The translations under genes were made by a program, and so were the position numbers. From Granulicella sp. (GTDB lineage: Bacteria > Acidobacteriota > Terriglobia > Terriglobales > Acidobacteriaceae), in the NCBI GenBank assembly GCA_003133205.1, contig PKWK01000128.1:1-49554 (forward strand): 49,554 nt of DNA, in the 5' to 3' direction. The notes under the pieces were generated by a model. It searched no databases. It had not been told where the DNA came from and worked only from the letters and a program-made list of their open reading frames with translations. Positions 38,582 to 45,467 of the stretch are shown in pieces; within the stretch, counting starts at the first letter, position 1; each line of letters opens with the position of its first letter.

Positions 38582-39867
38582 TGCCGGCGGCCCTTCAGCA
38601 GGAGATCAGAGCGCGCAGAGCACTGCGAGGCGATGCTCTTCTTCGTCTTAGGTCATGGATATCGGAAAAGGAGCTGAGTCGGGAGTTCTGGATATTTTTT
38701 GCTGGGGCTCTTTGCTTCGACTTCGGATTTGCGATCTTCTTTTTCCTGTTCAATCTATTTTTGCTGGACGTCGGATTCGGGGTTCGGCAACTAGGTCTCA
38801 TCACTGGCGCGATGACAATCGGCGGTGTAGTGGGGACAATCCCCGTCGGGCTGCTGGCGAGACGGGTGAGATTGCATCGCCTGTTATTGGCGGGCTTCAT
38901 CCTGGCTCCAGTGGTCTCGGCTCTGCGCGCGTACATCATCTGGGAGCGCGCCCAGATTGGATTGGCGTTGATCACGGGGATGTGTTTCTGTCTCTGGACG
39001 GTGTGCTTTTCCCCTGCGGCCGCAAGGCTCACGACGGAGAGAAATCGTACTTTCGCATTTAGCCTGCTGTTCTCAGCCGGCATAGGAATGGGTGTGCTGG
39101 GGGGAATGGTTGGCGGGTTTCTCCCCGGATGGCTGCAAGCCATACGCCCATCGATGCAGACATTGGACGCGAAGCGGATCGTGTTACTTCTGTGCTGCCT
39201 GATTGTGGCGTTCGGAATTTTGCCTGTTTCACGCCTGCGGCTGCAGGTTGAGCAAGAGAAACAAAGGCAGCCGTGGACATTTGACCCATTCTTATTCCGT
39301 TTTCTGCCGGCCGTCGCGCTGTGGAGCTTTGTAATCGGCTCTTTTTCGCCGTTGGCTACAGCGTACCTTTCCCGTCACATTCATATCCCTCTAGCTCATA
39401 TTGGCCTGATCTTTTCTGCTTCGCAGCTGGCGCAGGTTGTGGCAGTCCTGATAGCGCCTGCCATTTTCAGGAGATTCGGCCTGGTGACCGGGATCATGTA
39501 TACGCAGGTCGCCACTGCGATCGCTCTTGGAACGCTGGCAAGAGCCCATGCCGTGCCACTGGTTGTGGTTCTGTATCTGGGTTTTACTGCGTTTCAATGG
39601 ATGAGCGGTCCGGGAATCTACAGTCTCCTGATGAACCGCGTGGCAGAGCGCGAAAGAAACAGCGCGTCCGCGGCCAACATTTTTGTGACCTCGCTGTGCC
39701 AAGCGATCGCATCGGCCGTATCCGGCGCTGCGATCATGGCCTTCGGGTATCCGGCGGTTCTGTCGGCGATCGCTGCAATGGCGCTACTTGCAGCATTTCT
39801 ATTTCGGACTCTACTGCATGATTCCGAAGGCTGCAACATTTCTGTGACGGCACCCGCGGAGTGCTGA
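38581..39867 (+). CDS. MFS transporter
   Basis: 428 aa with about 12 hydrophobic spans (FWIFFAGALCFDFGFAIFFF is the first). The region after span 2 contains GLLARRVRLHRLL, a loose form of the MFS loop motif. Substrate unknown. The frame is open from 38536, but GTG 38581 overlaps the stop of the kinase gene (TAGTG) and has GGGAG 8-9 nt upstream, so translation is coupled. Pairing with an HprK-like kinase, an outer-membrane barrel and electron carriers is unusual and gives no clear substrate. Confidence 0.82.
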   Translation: MPAALQQEIRARRALRGDALLRLRSWISEKELSREFWIFFAGALCFDFGFAIFFFLFNLFLLDVGFGVRQLGLITGAMTIGGVVGTIPVGLLARRVRLHRLLLAGFILAPVVSALRAYIIWERAQIGLALITGMCFCLWTVCFSPAAARLTTERNRTFAFSLLFSAGIGMGVLGGMVGGFLPGWLQAIRPSMQTLDAKRIVLLLCCLIVAFGILPVSRLRLQVEQEKQRQPWTFDPFLFRFLPAVALWSFVIGSFSPLATAYLSRHIHIPLAHIGLIFSASQLAQVVAVLIAPAIFRRFGLVTGIMYTQVATAIALGTLARAHAVPLVVVLYLGFTAFQWMSGPGIYSLLMNRVAERERNSASAANIFVTSLCQAIASAVSGAAIMAFGYPAVLSAIAAMALLAAFLFRTLLHDSEGCNISVTAPAEC

Positions 39868-39897
39868 GGCAAACGCCTTGTTGCGCCACTTGCGACG

Positions 39898-39936
39898 TGA
39901 CAAGGAAGTGACAAAGAGAACGCACTGCTACGACAA
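39898..39936 (+). promoter_or_regulatory. Operator array A: TGACAA boxes at 0, +11 and +33
   Basis: TGACAA at 39898, TGACAA at 39909 and CGACAA at 39931, i.e. spaced 11 and 22 bp and so on one face of the helix. A -10-like TATGTT begins 25 bp after the third box start (39956-39961), just before ATG 39968. Array B at 42484 has the same spacing and the same -10 distance. Tandem 11-bp direct repeats of a TGACA-type core are the binding style of OmpR/PhoB-family response regulators, which is the suggested class. Confidence 0.55.
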
Positions 39937-39967
39937 CTCTGAGTTCGATTGAGGCTATGTTCTCTTC

Positions 39968-41017
39968 ATGTGGCGCGAAACCCCCAGTCAAACAACCCGT
40001 TCAATCCTGTCAGGCGCGGTGGCCTTGATTGCCCTGCTGTCCGTAGCGCGATGTGCCACGTGCCAGAACACGCCAATGATTAGCGGCGGAGTTGGGTTCC
40101 TCAGCAGCACAAACAAAGGGCCTACTTCGTTCAGTCCGACGGTTATGCCACTGGTGGCTGTTCCATTAACTCAGCATTTCTTGTTTGAAACGCGGGACTA
40201 CTTACTGGAGTCTGTTACACCTAGAAAGAATGGCTTGTCGGACCAGACCATGTTGCTCAAGGGAGTCTCCTATCTTCAACTGGACTACCTCGCCAATCGG
40301 CATGCTACCTTCGTGGCGGGCAAATTCCTAACGCCATTCAACACGTATAACGAGAGACTAAGTCCCATCTGGATCGGGAATTTCCAAGACAGCCCGATCA
40401 TCTTCCCCATCGGGAACATGGGCGGGGCCGCAACGGGAGGCGAGCTGCGCGGCTCGCTGTTCTCGACTAGAAAAATGAATGTCGACTACACCGCGTTCTA
40501 TTCCGCAAATGTCGGCGGCAAGCAATTCAAATCATCGCGCGCAACGGGTGACCGGATTGAGGCCTACTTCCCTTCAATAAGGATGGAAGTCGGACTGTCC
40601 TTCGGGAAGATGTTCGAGGGGGATCACCAGTATGCCGGCGGTGCTCACTTCTGGTGGCAGCCCGTGGGTGGTCCTCTGTCGATCCGTTCTGAGTACGCGC
40701 ACGGATCGCATGCGCAGGGCTACTGGATGGAAGCGGGCTACCGCCTATCTCAGTTCAAAGGCCCGGACAGCGTGATTGGGCGATTTGAGCCACTCTTCCG
40801 AATGCAGCAGGTATTTCGCAATAGCCCAGATTCTACCGATGGACTTCCCGCGGTCGATACGCAGCGCGCAGATTTTGGTCTGGATTACTTCCTGCCGCAT
40901 GATGTGCGAATTAACACAAGTTATTCGAGACAGTTCTCTTCAACCGGGAATGGAAATATATGGAAGACCGGGCTTGTGTACCGGTTCATGTTCCCAGCGT
41001 GGCCAGGTAAACAATGA
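39968..41017 (+). CDS. Outer-membrane beta-barrel (porin-like) protein
   Basis: 349 aa. After an N-terminal export segment (LSGAVALIALLSVARCATC; not a standard lipobox) the protein consists of alternating short polar turns and amphipathic strands rich in Tyr, Phe and Trp (GKFLTPFNTYNERL, GGAHFWWQPVGGP, SIRSEYAHGSHAQGYWMEAG), ending in a strand KTGLVYRFMF. This is the appearance of an outer-membrane barrel such as the phosphate/anion-selective OprO/P-like porins, but no family is assigned with confidence. It starts close behind operator array A and overlaps the following cytochrome gene by 4 nt (ATGA), so it is co-translated with a haem protein. Confidence 0.65.
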   Translation: MWRETPSQTTRSILSGAVALIALLSVARCATCQNTPMISGGVGFLSSTNKGPTSFSPTVMPLVAVPLTQHFLFETRDYLLESVTPRKNGLSDQTMLLKGVSYLQLDYLANRHATFVAGKFLTPFNTYNERLSPIWIGNFQDSPIIFPIGNMGGAATGGELRGSLFSTRKMNVDYTAFYSANVGGKQFKSSRATGDRIEAYFPSIRMEVGLSFGKMFEGDHQYAGGAHFWWQPVGGPLSIRSEYAHGSHAQGYWMEAGYRLSQFKGPDSVIGRFEPLFRMQQVFRNSPDSTDGLPAVDTQRADFGLDYFLPHDVRINTSYSRQFSSTGNGNIWKTGLVYRFMFPAWPGKQ

Positions 41018-41325
41018 AACTACAAACACTATTCGCAATAGGGGTAATTCAGTGCGGTTGCTTGCTGGTTCCAGCGCAGGCATCTGGAAAGCCGGCGTCA
41101 AGCCAGGCGGCCACGCCATCGACGCAGCAGTCAAAACAAGCGGCGAGCCCCGCGATCCCGGAAGGCCAAGGTGAAAGGAAGTTTCAGGAAAACTGCGGCC
41201 GGTGTCACAACGCTCCCGAGGAACTTCCGACTCGCATTACTGGAACAGTACTGCTCCACATGCGCGTCCGAGCATCGCTCAGCGCGGCGGACCAGCGCGA
41301 GATCCTGCGTTATTTGGCACCGTAA
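41014..41325 (+). CDS. Small periplasmic c-type cytochrome
   Basis: 103 aa: a signal peptide (1-23), a Ser/Gln/Ala/Pro-rich linker (about 25-50) and one haem site C61-G-R-C64-H65. M83 (LLHMRV) is the probable distal ligand, and the C-terminal DQREILRYLAP helix is typical of class I cytochrome c. Shorter than usual for a monohaem cytochrome. It starts on the ATGA overlap with the barrel protein, and its TAA stop overlaps the next ATG (TAATG), so barrel, cytochrome and nucleotidyltransferase form one coupled unit. Electron-transfer partner unknown. Confidence 0.85.
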   Translation: MKLQTLFAIGVIQCGCLLVPAQASGKPASSQAATPSTQQSKQAASPAIPEGQGERKFQENCGRCHNAPEELPTRITGTVLLHMRVRASLSAADQREILRYLAP

Positions 41326-42404
41326 TGGACCATGCCGGGGATGTTCGGGAGACGCCGGGCGTTGCCGGCCATTTGCTGTCGGTGAATAAGGATTTGGCGA
41401 GGGCAATTGTCGCCACATTCCGCGAAGTGCACCGAGACGATCTGTATAAACGATTAGCCTTGTATACGCGGGATGACTGGGGCCGGAGCTATGAATGGCT
41501 CGACACAAGCGGTCTGGAACTGTATTTTCTCGAGCGACTCAAGACTCTCGGAATTGAACGGGCGGTACCTCAAGAGGTGCGCGCCGGGATGGAGCGGAAC
41601 TTCGCCGACAACAAGGTCCGTACTACGAAGATTCTGGAGGAGTTTGTCAGGATCAACCAGGCCTTGCAGCGTGAACAGCTGAGTTATTGCAATGTGAAGG
41701 GCATTGCATTAGCTCCGATATCATGTCCCGACCCGGTGCTTCGGCGCCAGCTCAACATGGACTTCATCCTGTCGGCAAGCGATTCCGGGAGGTGTGAGGA
41801 CATCCTCGCCGAGCTTGGATATTCGGCACATTTGCTTGGCAAACATTACTCCGAGTTTCATGCCAAGCCCGCTGCTCAGCCGCCCGACACGGGTATCAAG
41901 ACGGTCACTCCACCCTCGATCGGGGTTTATTTTGTATTGGCAGACGCGCAAGGGGTGGATCGGGCTCCATATGCGATGTTGGAACGACGGCGCACGAAGA
42001 CATGGGATGGACATAAGTTTCCGGCTCCGGCAGAGCCCGATCATTTCATTGCCCAAGCCATACGCATGCTGGGGCAAGTCGGGACTGAATGGACGCGCCT
42101 CGCGTTCCTGCTGGAGTTCAGGACCTGTGTTCATTTCTGGCTGCATGACGAGAGGTTCTGGCGCGAGGTGATAGATCGAGCGCAGGAGCATCCTCTGCGA
42201 CCTGTGGCCATCGCTACGGCTACCCGCCTGGCCGCAGAGATATTCGGCGGGAACATTCCGCTCCCCCTCCAGAAGTGGACCGTGGACGAGCTCGACGCGG
42301 GCGTCCGGCGGTGGTCGGAGGTGTATGGCTGGGACGCAATTTTGACTGACTTTCCGGACACTACTCTCGGGGATATTTTGCAGAATCCACCCAGGATTTC
42401 GTAG
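41325..42404 (+). CDS. NTP_transf_5-type nucleotidyltransferase-like protein, copy 1
   Basis: 359 aa, matching the uncharacterised nucleotidyltransferase family (PF14907 type): an N-terminal helical part, YCNVKGIALAPISCPDP, then the short active-site segment RQLNMDF and C-terminal helices. In copy 2 (43512) the matching segment is QHDLDF. Here the first Asp of the expected DxD pair is Asn (N144) with only D146 kept, so catalysis may be lost or altered. The frame is open from 41202, but ATG 41325 overlaps the cytochrome stop and avoids a 124-nt overlap. The two copies align throughout (DTSGLELYFLERLKTLGIE with HTSGLALYFLARAGTLGIE), so they are paralogues. Confidence 0.78.
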   Translation: MDHAGDVRETPGVAGHLLSVNKDLARAIVATFREVHRDDLYKRLALYTRDDWGRSYEWLDTSGLELYFLERLKTLGIERAVPQEVRAGMERNFADNKVRTTKILEEFVRINQALQREQLSYCNVKGIALAPISCPDPVLRRQLNMDFILSASDSGRCEDILAELGYSAHLLGKHYSEFHAKPAAQPPDTGIKTVTPPSIGVYFVLADAQGVDRAPYAMLERRRTKTWDGHKFPAPAEPDHFIAQAIRMLGQVGTEWTRLAFLLEFRTCVHFWLHDERFWREVIDRAQEHPLRPVAIATATRLAAEIFGGNIPLPLQKWTVDELDAGVRRWSEVYGWDAILTDFPDTTLGDILQNPPRIS

Positions 42405-42483
42405 GGGCGGAAACTGTGGTCTCACCCTCGCGGTCGACGCTCTGTTTCCGACGTCCTTTCGTCCGAGCGGGCGCCGTGAGCTT

Positions 42484-42522
42484 TGACAAACAAGTGACAA
42501 ACGCCGTATTGCCCAATGACAA
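42484..42522 (+). promoter_or_regulatory. Operator array B: TGACAA boxes at 0, +11 and +33
   Basis: Three perfect TGACAA boxes at 42484, 42495 and 42517 in the 232-bp gap before the cupredoxin gene. Spacing matches array A exactly, the bases AAGTGACAAA around box 2 and GACAACT at box 3 are shared, and a -10-like TACTTT begins 25 bp after the third box start (42542-42547), as at array A. The rest of the gap (42405-42633) has no gene. Confidence 0.6.
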
Positions 42523-42636
42523 CTGCAAGTGCTTCACCCACTACTTTGAAGCAGTGAAGTAATCCGCACTGCGTTTCTTACGGAAACAAAGGAAGAGACA
42601 CTAGCTTCTGGGACTCCAAGGAGAGGGTAGGAATTG

Positions 42637-43008
42637 ATGAGCTTGCCAACTATATCCAGAGTGGTGTTTGGCGCAGTTTTAGTGGCGGGGGGCTGCATGG
42701 CTCTTTCGCGGTCCGCATCGGCTGCAGACGCGCCGCGAAAAATCGAGGTTGCGACAAAGCGCTTTACCTACATTCCGGCCGACATCACGCTGAAGAAGGG
42801 CGAGCCGGTGGTGCTTGAGTTTCACAGCGATGATGTAACTCACGGGATCAAGTTCAAGGAGCTGAACCTGCAAACGGAGATCCGCAAGGGCGCTACCAGC
42901 GAGCTCTCCTTCACCCCCGCGCAGACTGGCGATTTTGTGGGCCATTGCTCGCGCTTCTGCGGCTCAGGCCACGGATCCATGACGCTAACACTGCATGTGA
43001 CGGAGTGA
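42637..43008 (+). CDS. Soluble CuA-type cupredoxin (COX2-like)
   Basis: 123 aa: a signal peptide (about 1-30, ending ASAADA) followed by a single cupredoxin domain. The binuclear copper A ligand set is present with cytochrome oxidase subunit II spacing: H69 (DVTHG), then C104-SRF-C108-GSG-H112-GS-M115; H69 to C104 is 35 residues as in COX2. The Glu normally between the cysteines is Arg (R106). Unlike COX2 it has no membrane anchor and no oxidase genes are nearby, so it is a free periplasmic electron carrier or a copper-binding protein. TTG 42634 is also possible, but ATG 42637 has AGGA 4 nt upstream and is preferred. The cytochrome gene follows after 5 nt. Confidence 0.86.
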   Translation: MSLPTISRVVFGAVLVAGGCMALSRSASAADAPRKIEVATKRFTYIPADITLKKGEPVVLEFHSDDVTHGIKFKELNLQTEIRKGATSELSFTPAQTGDFVGHCSRFCGSGHGSMTLTLHVTE

Positions 43009-43013
43009 CTGCA

Positions 43014-43481
43014 ATGCGCCGAATGATCTTCAGTGCGGCGCTTGCTCTTGGCGTGTTGCTGCAGGGATGCAAGGCTACGCCGCCCGGCAAGGTGGAGACG
43101 GCCGTGATGATCAAGGCTAAGCACAGGCTATTTATTCGCAACAAGAATGCTAGCAATCCGATTGCATTCAGCGACAAGAGTGTCGCGGATGGCAAGGAGG
43201 CGTTTACGCACTACTGCGTGGCCTGCCATGGGATGGATGGCCAAAACACAGGCGTACCCTTTGCGTACCGGATGACACCCCCAGTACCGTCGCTCGCTTC
43301 GACGGATGTTCAGTCGTATACGGATGGGCAGTTGAAGTGGGTGATCGATAACGGCATTTCACCATCTGGGATGCCCGGCTCCAAGGGGATTCTAAGCGAT
43401 GACGAACAATGGGCCATCATCCTGTTTATTCGGCATCTTCCACCGGCTGGCAGTCTTGGCGAGCCGATGTACGGGAATTAG
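43014..43481 (+). CDS. Lipoprotein cytochrome c
   Basis: 155 aa. N-terminal lipoprotein signal with lipobox LLQGC (lipidated C19), then one class I haem site C68-V-A-C71-H72, distal ligand M120 in PSGMPG and a C-terminal helix EQWAIILFIRHLP. Similar domains serve as electron shuttles to oxidases or as subunits of quinol and alcohol dehydrogenases. The frame is open from 42945, but ATG 43014 has GGAG 8 nt upstream and starts the signal. Directly after the cupredoxin gene, so electrons could pass between the two in the periplasm; the pairing recalls the CuA and cytochrome c parts of a caa3-type oxidase split into separate proteins. Confidence 0.87.
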   Translation: MRRMIFSAALALGVLLQGCKATPPGKVETAVMIKAKHRLFIRNKNASNPIAFSDKSVADGKEAFTHYCVACHGMDGQNTGVPFAYRMTPPVPSLASTDVQSYTDGQLKWVIDNGISPSGMPGSKGILSDDEQWAIILFIRHLPPAGSLGEPMYGN

Positions 43482-43511
43482 CCTATGCCAAATCAGCGGG
43501 AAGGATATCAG

Positions 43512-44759
43512 ATGAATCGGCGACTGGCGAAGACGGTCATTGCGGCGCTTCGTGATGACGATGCGGAGATACTTCGCGCGCGGTTTGCGCCGTTTGAAGA
43601 ACGCGATTGGTTGCGTTGCAGGGAGTGGCTGCACACGAGCGGCCTTGCGCTCTACTTTCTCGCCCGCGCCGGGACGCTTGGGATTGAGGACGTGATGCCA
43701 GTGCGGATTCTGCGTGAGTTGGAAGGTAGCTATGCCGAAAACCGCGTGCGCACCGAGGATATGTTCAACGAGTTCGTAACGATCAACATGGGTTTTCAGA
43801 GGGCGAAGCTGTCTTACGCGAATCTGAAGGGCTTTGCTTTGGCTCCGCGCTCCTGCTTCGATCCTTCCTATCGTTATCAGCACGACCTAGACTTCTTGGT
43901 GGCCCGGCGCGACGCGGAGGAATGCCGTAAGGTCCTGGAGCGGCAGGGCTATCGGCTGTCCGCCGTGTTCGGCGATACCTGGGAGTTCCGAGCTGGACCT
44001 GCGGAGGCTTCGTCGCTGAGCAAGTTGTACAAGGTCAGGTCGCAGCGCAGTCTTGAGTTGCACCTTGTCCCCGATGAAGAGCAGAGCGAGTCGAACCGGC
44101 ATGGCGACAGGCTCTCGCGCCTACAGTTACAGGTGTGGAACGGGTTTGAGTTTCCTGCGCTCTCGGAATGCGATAAGTTGCTGGGGCAGGCGCTGCATCT
44201 TTTTAAGCACTTTCAAACGGAGTGGACACGGACTGCATGGATGCTCGAATACGCGACCGCGATCCGCTCGCATCGTGACGACGAATCATTCTGGCAGGAG
44301 ATCGTTGCGGCCATCGAGGCCGCTCCGGAGACCAAGATCGGCATCGGCGTAGCGAGTCTGATCGCGAGCAGGACGTTCGGTGTTGTCCCTCCCGCTCAAT
44401 TCCTCGCGTGCACCGTGGATGAGTTGCCTGGACGGGTCCGTCTCTGGGTTGGTCGCTACGAAGACGAACTGGTGTTTCTCGAATTCCCAGGGTCCAAGCT
44501 CTATCTCCTGTTGCAAGACGTTCTGTTGCAGGATCACCCGGACTGGCCGAGCCAGAGACGCCGGAAACTCCTGCCATCGCATCTTCCACCACATGCCATC
44601 GAGGCCGCGCGTAGCAATGACACATGGTTGCGGGCAAAGACGGCTTGTACTCGGCTTCGCTTTATCTGGACGCGATTGCATTTCCACGTGACGGCGGGTC
44701 TTCGGTACAAGATCGAAGCTTCACGCTGGAAGAGATTTGTTGCTGATTTTCAGGCGTGA
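43512..44759 (+). CDS. NTP_transf_5-type nucleotidyltransferase-like protein, copy 2
   Basis: 415 aa. Paralogue of the protein at 41325, with the same layout: an N-terminal helical region, YANLKGFALAPRSCFDPS, the active-site pair D125 and D127 in QHDLDFLV, and a helical C-terminus. It also carries a ~60-residue basic C-terminal extension (RRKLLPSHLP ... RWKRFVADF) missing from copy 1. Both Asp residues are kept, so this copy is the likelier active enzyme; the nucleotide and acceptor are unknown. ATG 43512 has GGAAGG 7 nt upstream; ATG 43485, 3 nt after the cytochrome stop, would add nine residues and cannot be ruled out. Predicted cytosolic, although its neighbours are periplasmic. Confidence 0.8.
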   Translation: MNRRLAKTVIAALRDDDAEILRARFAPFEERDWLRCREWLHTSGLALYFLARAGTLGIEDVMPVRILRELEGSYAENRVRTEDMFNEFVTINMGFQRAKLSYANLKGFALAPRSCFDPSYRYQHDLDFLVARRDAEECRKVLERQGYRLSAVFGDTWEFRAGPAEASSLSKLYKVRSQRSLELHLVPDEEQSESNRHGDRLSRLQLQVWNGFEFPALSECDKLLGQALHLFKHFQTEWTRTAWMLEYATAIRSHRDDESFWQEIVAAIEAAPETKIGIGVASLIASRTFGVVPPAQFLACTVDELPGRVRLWVGRYEDELVFLEFPGSKLYLLLQDVLLQDHPDWPSQRRRKLLPSHLPPHAIEAARSNDTWLRAKTACTRLRFIWTRLHFHVTAGLRYKIEASRWKRFVADFQA

Positions 44760-44927
44760 CTATGCGAATAACAGCGCCTGCATGTTGCACCGCGTAAGCG
44801 GATTAGTTTGACGATGGCGAAGCGGGGAAGGTCACGATTACCTAAGTGACAGGGCGAAGCTGTAACACACCCGATTCACGAATGCGGCAACAGACAGGCT
44901 AGACGGGCAAGCGAAAGGGGAGCAGAG

Positions 44928-45467
44928 ATGGAAGCGACAAGCGAGTCAATGACCAATTCAACACCGTTGCTGCATTGGTATGCGGTCCATACCCGCTCGC
45001 GGCACGAGAAGAGCATCGCAGCGCGCCTGGATTCGCAGGCAACTGAGGTATTCCTTCCGCTGCATCGGAGCCGGCACACGTGGAAGAACGGGGTTCATGC
45101 AGAAGTAGACCTGCCGCTCTTCCCTTGCTACATCTTCGCCAGAGTTGGCATCAATGATCGACTGCGCCTGTTGCAGACACCGGGAGTGCTCGGTTTCGCC
45201 GCATCGTCCGCGCGGCCCACGGCCATTCCGAATGAAGACATCGCGTTGCTGCGCACTGCGACGGCGAAGCTAGAGGCTGAACCGCATCCCTATCTGAGCT
45301 GTGGCGACCGAGTGCGAATTGTTGCTGGAGCGCTGGCGGGCCTGGAGGGAATCCTTACGCGGCGCAAGCAGGAGTGCCGTGTCGTTCTTTCCATCGAGGC
45401 CATCATGCGCTCGATCGCCGTCGAGGTGAGTGAGTTTGATATCGAGCCGATGGAGAAGCATCAGTGA
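44928..45467 (+). CDS. NusG/RfaH-like antiterminator (UpxY family)
   Basis: 179 aa. N-terminal NGN domain (about 16-110; LHWYAVHTRSRHEKSIAARL and LPLFPCYIFARV are typical) and a C-terminal KOW domain (about 118-165; CGDRVRIVAGALAGLEGIL). Specialised NusG paralogues of the UpxY/RfaH kind bind RNA polymerase at the head of long polysaccharide operons and suppress termination. Its position directly before the export genes fits that role. No ops-like or JUMPStart sequence was recognised in the 168-bp leader (44760-44927). GGGAG lies 6 nt before the ATG, and the stop overlaps the next GTG (GTGA). Confidence 0.9.
   Translation: MEATSESMTNSTPLLHWYAVHTRSRHEKSIAARLDSQATEVFLPLHRSRHTWKNGVHAEVDLPLFPCYIFARVGINDRLRLLQTPGVLGFAASSARPTAIPNEDIALLRTATAKLEAEPHPYLSCGDRVRIVAGALAGLEGILTRRKQECRVVLSIEAIMRSIAVEVSEFDIEPMEKHQ

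Noticed and set aside
42637..43481. Cytochrome c oxidase operon
   Set aside because: Only a soluble CuA domain and a lipoprotein cytochrome are present; no subunit I or III genes are nearby and the CuA protein lacks a membrane anchor.
44760..44927. Possible c-di-GMP riboswitch, JUMPStart or ops element before the antiterminator gene
   Set aside because: The leader was read for these consensus elements and none matched; a GTGACAG at 44847 lacks a second box at 11 bp, so it was not added to the TGACAA sites either.
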